From assembly GCA_002293525.1 (NCBI GenBank), contig DBDJ01000048.1:1-64000 (forward strand): 64,000 nucleotides of DNA, read 5' to 3'. The DNA comes from Lachnospiraceae bacterium UBA935. Its GTDB lineage: Bacteria; Bacillota; Clostridia; Lachnospirales; Lachnospiraceae. Below are positions 8,196 to 18,400 of this stretch, piece by piece. The translations under genes and the position numbers were made by a program. Numbering within the stretch: the stretch's first letter is position 1; the number at the start of each line of letters is the position of its first letter. Under the pieces are notes generated by a model. The model was given only the letters and a program-made list of their open reading frames with translations. It did no database searches and was not told the origin of the DNA.

Positions 8196-8969
8196 TCAGC
8201 CCCAGTCACTGAAAATCAGCCCTCGCAGCACTGCTATGACAACAAGGTGCGCCGGATAATAAATGTAAAAGAAATATTTCGACGGTTTCCCACGCTGTCC
8301 GTTATACCGGTACAATAAAGGAATGGAAAGGCTGCATCCCACCACGACATAGAGGATCTCCGGCAAAACGATAAGCGGATCCTGTCCTATCATAATCTGA
8401 GCGGCGCTGTCAAGACCGATCAGGACATATGGTAATATTACCGGGATGGTTACCCTTGCCAAGGGATTTTTTTGGTAATAATAGATCAACACCATCGGCA
8501 CACCCATCAGGGGCCAGTCGCAAAACATATTGGCAAAGGTAAAAATAATCACAACAATGACTGAAGTTACCCTGCTGCTGCTTTTTTCAATCAAGCGGAT
8601 GGCCAGTAACCCCAGAAGTAGCGTGAACAGGATATTCAACTGGCCGTACAGCGCCCAGGAATAGGGGATTTGAGTAATGACCGCAAAAATCAAAAGACGA
8701 AGGACATAGCTGCGGAAATTCTTGGTGTACCGGTATCCTTCCCCCAGCAGATAAGCCATAATTGGGAAGGTAAGCCCGCCAAAGGCATATAACAAGCTTT
8801 TGGCAAACAGTGGCAGATAGTCCCCGAAAGCAATTCCGACATGATCCAGCGTCATACCAAGGATGGCAATGAGTTTGAGGGTATAGGCGTTAAATCCTTT
8901 GTTCGGTGCCATGATTTGGTTTTCGGTGCTCACGACGGCACTTGCTTCGGTATTGGTTCCAATATTCAT
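8196..8969 (-). CDS. TraX-family integral membrane protein
   Basis: A 257-residue, roughly eight-helix membrane protein. The motif LKLIAILGMTLDHVG near residue 30 is the signature of the TraX family, named for the F-plasmid pilin acetyltransferase but widespread on Firmicute chromosomes, where its role is unclear and probably acyl transfer to a surface molecule. The ATG at 8969 follows AGGGAG by six bases. No conjugation genes are nearby, so the name should not be taken as evidence of a mobile element. Confidence 0.85.
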   Translation of the reverse strand: MNIGTNTEASAVVSTENQIMAPNKGFNAYTLKLIAILGMTLDHVGIAFGDYLPLFAKSLLYAFGGLTFPIMAYLLGEGYRYTKNFRSYVLRLLIFAVITQIPYSWALYGQLNILFTLLLGLLAIRLIEKSSSRVTSVIVVIIFTFANMFCDWPLMGVPMVLIYYYQKNPLARVTIPVILPYVLIGLDSAAQIMIGQDPLIVLPEILYVVVGCSLSIPLLYRYNGQRGKPSKYFFYIYYPAHLVVIAVLRGLIFSDWG

Positions 8970-9027
8970 ATTTATCTCCCTCTGTGGCTCTGCCACACTC
9001 AAAATCAATAGTTGAAAGTGCTTTTCT

Positions 9028-9642
9028 CTATGGCGTGATTAAGCCAAAAAGGAAAACAGCTACCGAAACGGTATTAACGGCGCCATGAACCATCCAACTT
9101 GGTACAATAGAGCCCCCCGCCAATTTTTCATTAACATATCCCATTAACCAGCCGGCCGCGAATGAGAATATAATAATAGCAAGCCCCATAGGAAGGGAAA
9201 GGCCGACCAGTAAGAATAAGCCATGGAGCAGCCCGAACAAAGCGGACTGAATCGTGTTCCCGACGAAAAAACCCAATCTATTTGACAGGCGCTTGCATAA
9301 AAAACCACGAAACAATACTTCCTCTGCCAGTCCTGTTTGAATAAACGCATAACATAATCCGGCAACAACTCCAGGAACACCCGCTTGCGCAAATCGGGCG
9401 GTTGCCAGCATCGATTTGTCTTCAAATGCCAGCATCATGGATAACCCCGGAACGAGCAATACCGCACATGTTAAGACGAGAGTGACAGTTAATTTATAGG
9501 GTTTTTCTACTTTTGGCGGCATCAAGCCGATCCAGGCCGGAAAGGCTTTTGTTTTCCGCGCTGTGAATATCCACCATAAAAACGGGACAATTATAAATAA
9601 GATAAGCTGGATAGCTGTAGCTAACAGTTCGGATAATATCAT
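9028..9642 (-). CDS. CPBP-family intramembrane metalloprotease
   Basis: A 204-residue polytopic protein with the three CPBP (CAAX protease/bacteriocin-processing, Abi) motifs: AEEVLFRGFL with the paired glutamates, LLHGLF with a histidine, and WMVHGAVN with the last histidine. Members cleave within the membrane or protect against self-made peptides. It lies directly downstream of the MacB-like permease (gap about 17 bases), so it may be expressed with that exporter, which would suit a role in peptide processing or immunity; this link is inference. Confidence 0.85.
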   Translation of the reverse strand: MILSELLATAIQLILFIIVPFLWWIFTARKTKAFPAWIGLMPPKVEKPYKLTVTLVLTCAVLLVPGLSMMLAFEDKSMLATARFAQAGVPGVVAGLCYAFIQTGLAEEVLFRGFLCKRLSNRLGFFVGNTIQSALFGLLHGLFLLVGLSLPMGLAIIIFSFAAGWLMGYVNEKLAGGSIVPSWMVHGAVNTVSVAVFLFGLITP

Positions 9643-9659
9643 AGAAACCCCCTTTCCCT

Positions 9660-10877
9660 TTATTCATGCCTCAGTGCCTCAATCGGACTCAGCCTTGCTG
9701 CCTTCCTGGCCGGATAAATCCCGAAGAAAATCCCTACCGCCGACGAGAAAGCCGTTGCCAGTAAAATCGTCAGAACCTCTACCTCGGCAGAAAAACCGAC
9801 CAGACTGCACACCAGAACCGCTCCCAGATATCCGAGCACAATCCCAATGATCCCTCCGATCAAGGTAATAATACCGGCTTCCGCCAGAAACTGGGTCAGG
9901 ATCGAACCTGTCCGTGCCCCTAAGGCTTTGCGGATGCCGATCTCCCGGGTACGTTCGGTGACGGAGACCAGCATAATATTCATGACACCGATGCCGCCCA
10001 CCAGCAGGGAGATAGCCGCCACCATAGAAATAAACAAGGTGACCGTTCCCAGGATCGAATTCATTTGTTCGCTTACGTCGGCAAAGCTCTGTACCGCAAT
10101 CTGGTTTTCCCCGCGGATATTGTATTTGCTTTCCATTAACTTGACGGTCTGACTGGCAACCTCGGCAGAGGCCGCCGGAGAATCGGCAACTACTAATATT
10201 TCATAGAATTCTTCCATCCAAAATCCAAAACTGCCCGACATCACAGTAGCCGGGATCTGGATGTTGGTTCGCTGATCTCCGCCCCCCATATTGATGAACG
10301 TCGAGGCATTATCCTGACGCACGCCGATAATGGTAAGCTCTTGCGTAGTGCCGTACAGAGTCAGGTCAAAGCTCATGCCGACGACATCGGTATTGCCGAA
10401 CATGGCTTTGGCTCCGGATTCCGTAAGGACGCAGACCCGGTTGGCGCTCAGGTAATCGCCTTCGGTAAAAAAACTCCCCTTGATAATCGGATCATTTTCG
10501 GTATACTGCAAGTCGGCGGTGCCGGCGGTCACTTGGGCTTCAATCGTTCCCTTGGGTCCTTGTACCGTGCCCCAATAACTGTAGCTTAAGGTGGCGCCTT
10601 TTACATTAGGAACCTTTTCCTTGATATAATCAATGTCTTCCGCGGTAAAAGCAATCGTATTCTCGTCCGTGCCGCCGTCGATATAAATATAGAGCTGGCC
10701 GCTGCCGAGGGCATCCAGTTCGCTGTTGATTTCCCCGCTCACGCCGTTGCCGATCGAAATAATCATGATAACCGATGAGATGCCAATAATAATACCGAGC
10801 ATCGTCAGTACGGAGCGTCCTTTATTATTTTTTATGTTCATCAGGGCAATTTTTATATATTCCCATATCTGTGTCAT
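9660..10877 (-). CDS. MacB-like ABC transporter permease (FtsX-type)
   Basis: A 405-residue permease with one N-terminal helix (about residues 20-44, containing TMLGIIIGISSVIMI), a 230-residue extracellular MacB_PCD domain and three C-terminal helices with the family motif ERTREIGIRKALGA. This is the YknZ/MacB layout without a fused ATPase. It works with the ATPase at 12446 and the adaptor at 10911, in the order ATPase-adaptor-permease on one transcript. The exported substrate is unknown; such sets export peptides or toxins. Confidence 0.92.
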   Translation of the reverse strand: MTQIWEYIKIALMNIKNNKGRSVLTMLGIIIGISSVIMIISIGNGVSGEINSELDALGSGQLYIYIDGGTDENTIAFTAEDIDYIKEKVPNVKGATLSYSYWGTVQGPKGTIEAQVTAGTADLQYTENDPIIKGSFFTEGDYLSANRVCVLTESGAKAMFGNTDVVGMSFDLTLYGTTQELTIIGVRQDNASTFINMGGGDQRTNIQIPATVMSGSFGFWMEEFYEILVVADSPAASAEVASQTVKLMESKYNIRGENQIAVQSFADVSEQMNSILGTVTLFISMVAAISLLVGGIGVMNIMLVSVTERTREIGIRKALGARTGSILTQFLAEAGIITLIGGIIGIVLGYLGAVLVCSLVGFSAEVEVLTILLATAFSSAVGIFFGIYPARKAARLSPIEALRHE

Positions 10878-10910
10878 AATCCCTCCCGATTTACCGGACG
10901 CGTAAGTCCG

Positions 10911-12449
10911 TCAGTTAAAAGTGATATCTACCGCCATTCCTTCGGAAATCCCGGTCGGCAGATTGCTGATAAAGCTGTCGCCTTCTTGCAGCCCTTCTTT
11001 GATCTCTATGAAATCAGTGGAAGAAATCCCGGTTACCACCGGCTGTTTTACGATTATGTCATTTTCAGTAATGTAGACAAATTCGCCTTCATGATCCACG
11101 TTTACGGCTTCCACCGGAACTAACACGACGCTGTCGGCTTTGGCAGTATGAATCTCTACCCTGGCCTCGACACCGAGATAGATCTTATCGTCCGGATTCG
11201 TGATTTTAATTTCGGCGGCGACCACCGGTGTTCCGGATTGATTGTTCTCCGCTATTTTGCTGATTTTGCTGATCTTGCCCTGATATAGACTGCCGGCAAC
11301 AGTGATATCGGCCTCTTGTCCTTCCTTTAGCTTCTCAAGGTCATATTTGCTGACATAGATTTTCACCATAACATCTTCGGAACTTACCAAGGTGATGAGC
11401 TGGCTGCCGGGTGTGGTGGTGGTGCCTTCGGTGACATCGACACTGGTGACGACACCGGCAAACTCGGCGGTGATGCCGGAGCGGGCGGCTTCCAGTTCCG
11501 CCAGCGTCTGGTTTGTCTGGATATCCTGAGATTCTTTATTGGCATCCAGCTCGCTTTTGGATGCGGAGGTGATCCGGCCGGCTTCTGAAGATGACTGCTG
11601 GGATTTCATTTCGGCCCGGTATTCCTGATATTCGGCCAACATATCATTATAAACTACCAGTTCGTCCTGCCATGAGAGGATTTCTTCATTGTACTGCTGT
11701 TCATAGCGGTTGTATTCGATGAGCGCCAGCAGGTTTTCATATTCTTCGGAGTTCGGTTTGTCCGACCATTCCTGCAGGGTAATCTGCAGCTGGGTGCCAA
11801 AAAAAGCCAGTTCAGCCTGCTTGGTTTCAATCTTTTGATTCAGGTTATTGATGTAGGCTTCGGTATCGGCTATCTGCTGGTCCAATACCGGCAGATTGGT
11901 ATTGGCTTCGTTCAGGTCGCTGACGGTTTCGTAATTGGACTGAAGGGTATTCTCATAGCCGCCTGCTATTGACTGTAATTGCAGTTCATTGAGCTTTATT
12001 TCAGTGTCCAGGGCAGTTTCGTCATAAGTCATCAATACCTGGCCGCTGGTCACCGCATCGCCTGGTTCTACCTTGATGCTGGATACGGGAAGCGAAACAT
12101 TGGCAAAATACACCATAGTTTTTTCGGTTAATACTTGGCCGCTGGTGTTCACTAACTGCTCCACATCACCCCGAGTCGCCGTCTCGGCCAAGACGATGGG
12201 CCGTCCGTTCTGGGCGAGGGTACTTAAGGCAAAAACCGCAATCAGGAATACGGCAATGGAGCCAAAGATAATCCTTCTCCGGATTTTTTTATGCCTGGCT
12301 TTGTCAAAAGGCTTTTTCTCTTTACCTTTTTTCTTTTTGGTGCTTTCTTCTTTCAAGGTACTTTCGTTCAGGAAGTTCTCGTTCGGGAAGTTCTCGTTCG
12401 TGATGTTATCTTTCAGGGTGTTCTTTTTCCAATTTTTTTCTTTTTTCAT
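10911..12449 (-). CDS. HlyD/MacA-type membrane-fusion adaptor of the ABC exporter
   Basis: A 512-residue protein: a Lys/Asn-rich cytoplasmic tail, one membrane helix (about residues 57-77), a biotinyl-lipoyl half, a long coiled coil (about 150-310, Q/E/L rich), the second lipoyl half with SGITAEFAGVVTSVDV, and beta-barrel domains. This is the YknX/MacA arrangement. Its first codons overlap the ATPase stop by four bases, so the two are translationally coupled. The tail contains a pentapeptide repeat (NENFP, NENFL, NESTL) encoded by a 15-bp tandem duplication. Confidence 0.9.
   Translation of the reverse strand: MKKEKNWKKNTLKDNITNENFPNENFLNESTLKEESTKKKKGKEKKPFDKARHKKIRRRIIFGSIAVFLIAVFALSTLAQNGRPIVLAETATRGDVEQLVNTSGQVLTEKTMVYFANVSLPVSSIKVEPGDAVTSGQVLMTYDETALDTEIKLNELQLQSIAGGYENTLQSNYETVSDLNEANTNLPVLDQQIADTEAYINNLNQKIETKQAELAFFGTQLQITLQEWSDKPNSEEYENLLALIEYNRYEQQYNEEILSWQDELVVYNDMLAEYQEYRAEMKSQQSSSEAGRITSASKSELDANKESQDIQTNQTLAELEAARSGITAEFAGVVTSVDVTEGTTTTPGSQLITLVSSEDVMVKIYVSKYDLEKLKEGQEADITVAGSLYQGKISKISKIAENNQSGTPVVAAEIKITNPDDKIYLGVEARVEIHTAKADSVVLVPVEAVNVDHEGEFVYITENDIIVKQPVVTGISSTDFIEIKEGLQEGDSFISNLPTGISEGMAVDITFN
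12366..12410. repeat. 15-bp tandem repeat in the adaptor N-terminus
   Basis: Two near-identical 15-bp copies (GTTCAGGAAGTTCTC and GTTCGGGAAGTTCTC) and a third diverged copy. The unit is a multiple of three, so it only lengthens the cytoplasmic Asn/Glu-rich tail of the adaptor by five residues per copy. Confidence 0.8.
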
Positions 12450-13228
12450 AGCACTTCGGTCTCCTGTCTATTGATATTCAAATAGTCTTCTTCGATCTGC
12501 CCGTCCATAATGCGGATAATACGTTTGGCCTGGGAAGCAATGTCGTTGTTATGGGTAATCAGGATAACGGTACGCCCTTCCTCATTTAAATCGCGCAGAA
12601 TCTGCAGGATTTCCTTTGTGGACGCGGAATCAAGGTTGCCGGTGGGCTCGTCGGCCAGGATGATCGGCGGAGCCTGGGCAATTGCGCGGGCAATCGCTAC
12701 CCGCTGCTGCTGGCCGCCGGACATTTCCGCCGGCCGATGATCCATCCGGTTGGCCAGTCCGACTTTTTCCAGGGCTACTTCCGACAGGAAGAGCCGCTCA
12801 CGCTTATTGATGCCTCTATAGATAAGAGGCAGTTCCACATTTTCCAGGGCGGTAAGTCCGGCTATCAGATTGAAGCCCTGAAAAATAAAACCGATTTCTT
12901 TATTGCGGATGTCGGAAAGCTCATCATCATATAAGCCGGCCACATCCGTTCCGTGAAGATAATACTGTCCGCTGGTAGGCACATCCAGACAGCCCAGCAT
13001 ATTCATCAGGGTTGACTTGCCTGAGCCGGAATGACCGATGATTGCTACAAATTCGCCTTCACATATCGTAAGGTCAATGTGATCCAGTGCCCGAACTTCA
13101 TTTTCACCAGGGTTGTAAATCTTGCACATATCCGTGATTTCCACCAGAGTAGCTGGAGCAGGATCGTATTCGACTGCCTCATATTCAGCCAATTCGGTTT
13201 TGGTTGGTTCATTGCCGATATCTTTCAT
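12446..13228 (-). CDS. MacB-type ABC transporter ATP-binding protein
   Basis: A 260-residue ATPase of the LolD/MacB/YknY class that powers the adaptor-permease pair downstream. It has Walker A GHSGSGKST, Q-loop IFQGFNLI, signature MSGGQQQRVAIARA, Walker B ILADEPTGNLD and the switch histidine in LITHN. An unusual 29-residue acidic N-terminal extension (before LVEITDMC) is not part of the ATPase fold. It begins the three-gene exporter operon, divergent from the GntR/YtrA module. Confidence 0.93.
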   Translation of the reverse strand: MKDIGNEPTKTELAEYEAVEYDPAPATLVEITDMCKIYNPGENEVRALDHIDLTICEGEFVAIIGHSGSGKSTLMNMLGCLDVPTSGQYYLHGTDVAGLYDDELSDIRNKEIGFIFQGFNLIAGLTALENVELPLIYRGINKRERLFLSEVALEKVGLANRMDHRPAEMSGGQQQRVAIARAIAQAPPIILADEPTGNLDSASTKEILQILRDLNEEGRTVILITHNNDIASQAKRIIRIMDGQIEEDYLNINRQETEVL

Positions 13229-13280
13229 ACATTTTTACTTCCTTTCTTCTATATGAGGGAAAACAGAGTCGGTCTTGTTC

Positions 13281-13289
13281 ATTATAACA
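13281..13289 (-). promoter_or_regulatory. Extended -10 promoter of the MacAB-like exporter
   Basis: Minus-strand TGTTATAAT, a perfect TATAAT with the TGn extension, lies about 53 bases before the ATPase start. No strong -35 is present at the usual distance (TTGAAA is 21 bases away), as expected for an extended -10 promoter. Confidence 0.5.
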
Positions 13290-13348
13290 TATTTCGGTAG
13301 CAATATTTTTCAATTCCAATGACTTAAAAAATAATTTTAAAAAATATG

Positions 13349-13376
13349 TTGACTTTTTATTAAAAACGTGTATGAT
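13349..13376 (+). promoter_or_regulatory. Promoter of the GntR/YtrA-ABC operon
   Basis: TTGACT (13349-13354), a 16-base spacer and TATGAT (13371-13376) point at the GntR gene. The region just after it holds the imperfect inverted repeat GTGATTAG...CTAGTAC (13385-13403), placed where a YtrA-type repressor would block the transcription start, so autorepression is likely. Confidence 0.65.
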
Positions 13377-13384
13377 TGTATTAG

Positions 13385-13403
13385 GTGATTAGCACACTAG
13401 TAC
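13385..13403. promoter_or_regulatory. Candidate GntR/YtrA operator
   Basis: Imperfect dyad GTGATTAG-cacA-CTAGTAC sits around the predicted transcription start of the GntR operon. YtrA-class regulators bind short dyads containing GTAC/CTAG-type half sites, so this is the best local candidate. The two arms do not match perfectly. Confidence 0.4.
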
Positions 13404-13476
13404 AATAACACAGTTTCATCTAGTTGTAAAGTAGTTTTTTAGATTAAATCAAAATAATCAGAGAGGAGGTCTTGAC

Positions 13477-13836
13477 ATGTCATGGAAACTATATTCTGAC
13501 CGTCCCATTTATTCGCAGATCGTTGAGCGGATCCAGGTGCAGATCGTATCCGGCTTTTATGCTCCGGGAGACAGGCTGCCCAGTGTGAGGGATCTAGCGG
13601 CAGCGGCGGGAGTCAATCCCAATACGATGCAGAAAGCATTTGGTGAACTGGAACGCAGCGGGCTGATCGTGACCCAGAGAACCAGCGGAAGATCGGTGAC
13701 GGAGGAAATAGATATGATCAAAACCATTCAAAAGGAACTGGCCGCCGGAAAGATCGGGGAGTTCTTGGAAAACATGAAGGAATTAGGATTTAGCAGAGAA
13801 GAAATACTATCCTTATTAAAGGAGGAGACGGAATAA
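13477..13836 (+). CDS. GntR family (YtrA subfamily) transcriptional repressor
   Basis: A 119-residue regulator with a GntR winged helix-turn-helix (PSVRDLAAAAGVNPNTMQKA, about residues 33-52) and the short C-terminal helical tail typical of YtrA, without a large ligand domain. YtrA regulators usually control the ABC transporter encoded right after them, often in response to cell-wall antibiotics; that is the arrangement here. AGAGGAGG precedes the ATG at good spacing, and its stop overlaps the ATPase start. Confidence 0.92.
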   Translation: MSWKLYSDRPIYSQIVERIQVQIVSGFYAPGDRLPSVRDLAAAAGVNPNTMQKAFGELERSGLIVTQRTSGRSVTEEIDMIKTIQKELAAGKIGEFLENMKELGFSREEILSLLKEETE

Positions 13837-14561
13837 TGACGGGAGGTATGGAAATGAATTACAATAATCTGGTCGAGCTGGTAAATCTTACCAAGAAATA
13901 CAAAAACGGTCCGGTTGCTGTCAATAACATCACTTTAGCGATGGCACGGGGGCGGATCATCGGGTTGTTAGGACCCAACGGAAGCGGCAAAACTACCATG
14001 ATTAAGATGCTGAACGGTCTGCTTAGACCTACGACAGGCACATTAACCATTAACGGCCATGCACCGGGAGTGGAAACGAAAAAGAAAGTGTCTTATCTGC
14101 CAGAAAAAACCTATCTTCCGGATAGTATGAAGGTTAGCGGGGTGGTAGATTATTTTGCGGAGTTTTATGAGGATTTCCGTAAAGACCGGGCCTATGAAAT
14201 GTTCCAGTCGCTGAATATCGCTTTGAACGCTCCCCTAAAGACGCTGTCCAAAGGAACCAAGGAAAAGGTTCAGCTGATTCTGGTGATGAGCCGTGATGCC
14301 GATCTGTTCATTCTGGATGAACCGATTGCCGGCGTGGATCCGGCGGCAAGGGATTATATTATTAAGACAATTATCTCAAATTATAATGAAAATGCGACGA
14401 TCCTGCTTTCCACGCATATTATTTCGGATATTGAGAATATCTTGGACGAAGTAATTTTTTTGCGGCACGGACAAGTGATCCTTCAGTCTACGGTAGAGGA
14501 TATCAGGATCAATAAAGGGAAATCGGTCGATGCTTATTTCAGGGAGGTGTTTGTATGTTAG
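13836..14561 (+). CDS. YtrB-like ABC transporter ATP-binding protein
   Basis: A 241-residue ATPase with Walker A GPNGSGKTT, Walker B LFILDEPIAGVD and a variant signature LSKGTKEKV in place of LSGGQ, a form common in ABC-2 exporters of the YtrB/BcrA group. Two starts are possible: 13836, which overlaps the repressor stop and follows AAAGGAGG by ten bases, and 13854, which follows GGGAGG by seven. The product powers the permease at 14555; the two overlap by seven bases. Confidence 0.9.
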   Translation: MTGGMEMNYNNLVELVNLTKKYKNGPVAVNNITLAMARGRIIGLLGPNGSGKTTMIKMLNGLLRPTTGTLTINGHAPGVETKKKVSYLPEKTYLPDSMKVSGVVDYFAEFYEDFRKDRAYEMFQSLNIALNAPLKTLSKGTKEKVQLILVMSRDADLFILDEPIAGVDPAARDYIIKTIISNYNENATILLSTHIISDIENILDEVIFLRHGQVILQSTVEDIRINKGKSVDAYFREVFVC

Positions 14562-15367
14562 GGAAACTGATAAAACAGGAATGGAAAGCGGTATGGAAGA
14601 TATTAGGCGGGATCAATCTCTTTATGCCGTGCCTGACTTTGATAGGTTCTATGGGATTATTACTCTTTACTGCTGTCCAGATTGATGAATTTATATCCTC
14701 TATGCTGGTATCCAGTTATGGAATGGCTTACGGCTTAACCGTATTTGCCGTGACTGTCGGTATCATGATTTATATCGGGGTCCGCTATTACCGAAGCATG
14801 TACGGCAGCGAGGGATACCTGACACATACCTTGCCGGCCACCCCGCTGCAGCTCATTGTCTCAAAGCTGATTGTGTCGGTCTTATGGTACTGGATTACGA
14901 TCTTTGTGATGATGATAAGTATTATTCTTCTTGTGATCAGCGCGAGTGCTGCGGCTGGAAATCCGATTGATCTGCCGCTTGTCTGGCATGAGCTAAGAGA
15001 ATTGTCATATGGTATGAGAAGGGAAGGTATATCATTAGTAGGTACCGTAGTTGCTTATACGGGAATGTATCTGTTAGGAAATGTTTTCGGGATTGTCATG
15101 TTGTATGCCAGTGCGGCTTTGGGACAGCTGTTCGACCGGTACCGGATCATAAGCTCGGTAGGAATCTATTTTGGATTCACCATGATTTTACAGGTACTAT
15201 CATTTGCATCCATGTTTCCGATCATATTTATGGTAAATGAGGTTGAAAATCCATTAACCATTTTCTGGGCGATCATTATAATTGGTTATGTCGCAATTGG
15301 CTTGGCAACAGCGGGATTATTTTATCTGACGTATTTCTTGACTAAGAAAAAACTGAATCTGGAGTAG
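14555..15367 (+). CDS. ABC-2 type transporter permease
   Basis: A 270-residue protein with six hydrophobic helices, forming the membrane part of the YtrA-controlled ABC system. The segment RYYRSMYGSEGYLTHTLP after the second helix is common in Lachnospiraceae ABC-2 permeases of this type. It overlaps the ATPase gene and ends before a strong terminator. Substrate unknown; related systems respond to or expel cell-wall-active peptides. Confidence 0.85.
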   Translation: MLGKLIKQEWKAVWKILGGINLFMPCLTLIGSMGLLLFTAVQIDEFISSMLVSSYGMAYGLTVFAVTVGIMIYIGVRYYRSMYGSEGYLTHTLPATPLQLIVSKLIVSVLWYWITIFVMMISIILLVISASAAAGNPIDLPLVWHELRELSYGMRREGISLVGTVVAYTGMYLLGNVFGIVMLYASAALGQLFDRYRIISSVGIYFGFTMILQVLSFASMFPIIFMVNEVENPLTIFWAIIIIGYVAIGLATAGLFYLTYFLTKKKLNLE

Positions 15368-15409
15368 TCAGACATCAGTCGATGATGATACGATGCCGAC
15401 CACAAAACG

Positions 15410-15443
15410 TCCGCCGCTGTCATACAAACCTGACAGCGGCGGA
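15410..15443. terminator. Bidirectional intrinsic terminator
   Basis: A perfect 13-bp stem (TCCGCCGCTGTCA / TGACAGCGGCGGA, 15410-15422 and 15431-15443) with an eight-base loop is followed by TGGTTTTAT on the plus strand and by CGTTTTGTG on the minus strand. It separates the convergent ABC operon and the secreted CARDB/beta-helix gene and could stop both. Confidence 0.85.
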
Positions 15444-15483
15444 TGGTTTTATACTAGGTATTTACACGGACAAAGAACATCAT

Positions 15484-18400
15484 TTAGCTAAATAAATGAG
15501 CCGCATTTCCGGTCACCCCGAAACCATTCTGGATGAAGACATAATCTTCCGGATCCACATTCAGGATGGTAAAATCACAGACATCAACGGAGCCGTTGTT
15601 TGTCGCCGAGTATAATACTTTTCCGGAATGGCTCTGGGAGAACCTTGAATGGGTATCCCCGTCCAGGCCGACTTTATCGACAGTAATGTTTTTAAACTTA
15701 ATATTGCTGAATCCTGATCCGTAGCAGAACTGGATCGCACTTCTCGGCGAGTTTTTGATCAGGATGGTATCAAAGGTAATATTATTGATCGAACCGCCAG
15801 AAGCCTCCAGATCAATGGCGCCGCGCTCGCCGCCGTAGCAGTCAAAGCTGGTGCCGGATGTTTCGATAATCATGTCACTAAAGAGGATTTCCTCAGGCAT
15901 ATTATCAAAATGATGGCCGGGAAAAGTGGTGTTTAGACGGATCGCCGAACCTTTGAAGCTGTCTTTTACATAATTATTGTGGATCTTGTGGCCGTAACCG
16001 CCGAAAATAGCAATTGCAGCCGCGCGCCAGTTGTTTTCTATGGTGTTATACTTGAAGGTATTATTGTATGCCGGTCCTGCTCCGGCAAAATTATCCGGCC
16101 AGCAGGCGAGGGCATCATCGCCGTTATTTCTGACGCTGCAGTTAAAGACCGTGGAGTTGTTGGTACCGACACAGAAGTTAACGCCGTCGGCCAGATTGTT
16201 GCGGATCCGGCAGTTTTCGATCAGCAGATTGGAAGTGATCTCATAAGGTGAATTGTAGTCGCCGATCCAGAAACCGCATTCAAAATGCTCTTCCCATACA
16301 TTGAAGATCCGCGAATCATGTCCCCAGCTGTCCATAAAGCACTTGTACACGGCCTGCTGGTTGTAGCGGGAGCGTAGCATCGAGCTCAAGTATACATTAC
16401 CGAACTCAAGATTGCTGCTGGCCCGGCCATTTTCACCGGAGATACCGCCGCTTTGTTGATTGGGCGAAGTAAAGTGGATATTGGTATACCACATTCCGGC
16501 TCCGGTAATGGTAATGTCCTGTGCGCCGATATGCCATATCTGACCCAGTTCAAATTTTCCTTCCGGGATATAGACGTCTTTTTTCAGGCGGTTGGCTTCG
16601 GCAACCGCATCCATGAATTCGTCGAGGTCATCCTGGCCGTCATTGGCGACCGCACCGAAATCTTCTACCGACACCGCATTGACCGGAATGTCTACCATGT
16701 TGGGAACCTGTTCCACTTCAATAAAATCGACTCCATAAATATGATCACCGGCATTGTTCTGGATCTTTACCACATCACCGGGAACCAAGGGGGCATCAAG
16801 CATAAAGTGAACTTCGTCAAAGCGGAAACGCGGGGCGCCACCCGGGGCATCGCTAGGCTGGTCGCCGTTAAAATACTGCCATGACCAGTAGGACGACAGA
16901 TTAATGGTATTAGAACGGGTGCCGTAGCGGTTTATCGAAACCTTCGTGCCGTTGACATAGATATCAAGGGAACCGTCAAGGCCCATGCCATTGGAACTGT
17001 CCGGCATCGTAAACCGCATGTTGATGCCATCACCGCCGCCACCATCCCGGATCGTCCATTGCACGTAAGAACCGGCGGAAGGCAGGCTGACATATTTTTG
17101 ACAGCTGGCTTCTGCAGCGATTAAATGCTGCTCAAAATACGGTGCTGTTTGAAGAACCGCGCCGCCGCCATAAGTTCCGGCATCGGCTTCATAACGGTGA
17201 TAAGGCACCGCCGCCCCGACATCTTCGGGTGAGGGGGTCGGTACGACCGGATCATCAGGCCTTACTGTGACCGTAGCAGTTGCTTCTAAATTATTGTTGT
17301 TATAATTTGTTTCTTCTGAAACACGGTTATTATTCACTACTGCGGAGATAACATGGTCGCCGAGCACTAGTTCTACCAAGGCTTCCGAAGTGAAAACCAA
17401 AGTCCCTCCCGGCTGAATCTTGGGAGACATGGTAACTGTTTCAAAGAAAACGCCGTCATGATAGAAATCTACCGTATTAAATTTGGAAGAAGGCTCGACG
17501 CCATTGTTTCTGACAGTTGCCGTCAGGGCCGTTTCCACACCTTCCCGCGGACTGGAAGTCCGGTAGCCGACCGATTCGATTACCAAGTCGCAGATCCCGC
17601 CGGTCGGATCGTCTTCGATGCTGACTTCTTCTTCATAGACGTTATTGTCATAATTACTTTCGGCGACCGGATATTGGCCGGGATTGCCGTCATTGACCCA
17701 GGCGATCAGCGTATATTCGCCTTCTGCCGCCGGAGTCCAGGTAGTCCCGCTGACACCGCCGGTTGCCTGCAAGGTTACGGATGCGCCCGCCGCGATGGGA
17801 CCAAGATACTGATCATTCCAGGAAAAATAGTTATTCAGCGTATCGATGCTGAACCGAACCCCGTGCTTGACACCGGGTGTTGTCGCTCCGCCGTTATTTT
17901 TGATAACTGCACTCAAGGTGACTGCCTGGCCGGGACGGGGGTTGGCCGGTGTCATGATAATATCGGTAACTACCAGGTCACTGGGGCCGTCGTTGTCACC
18001 GCCGCCGTCATCGCCGCCGCCGTCATCGCCGCCGTCGTCGCCGATCTGCAGGGTTTCTTGATAAACATTGTTATTGGTATTGCTTTCATGGACAGTTAAA
18101 TCATCGTTGACCCAGGCAATCAGTTCATATGACCCTTCACTGCCCGGTGTCCATGTGGTGCCGTTCACACCGCCCGACGCCTGTAATGTCACGCTTGCGC
18201 CCGGTGCTATGGAACCAAAATGCTGGTCATTCCAAGAAAAATAATTATTCAGGGTATCGATGCTGAAACGCACACCGTGCTTAACTCCTGACGGTGTCGC
18301 TCCCTGGCCGATATTCTTGATAACTGCGCTTAAAGTCACCTGATCCCCCGGCTGCGGATCGGCCGGCGAGGTGGTGATGTCGGTAACGATCAGATCACCG

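Noticed and set aside
8196..8969. A conjugative element suggested by the TraX-family gene
   Set aside because: No relaxase, coupling protein or integrase is nearby; TraX-like proteins are common on Firmicute chromosomes.
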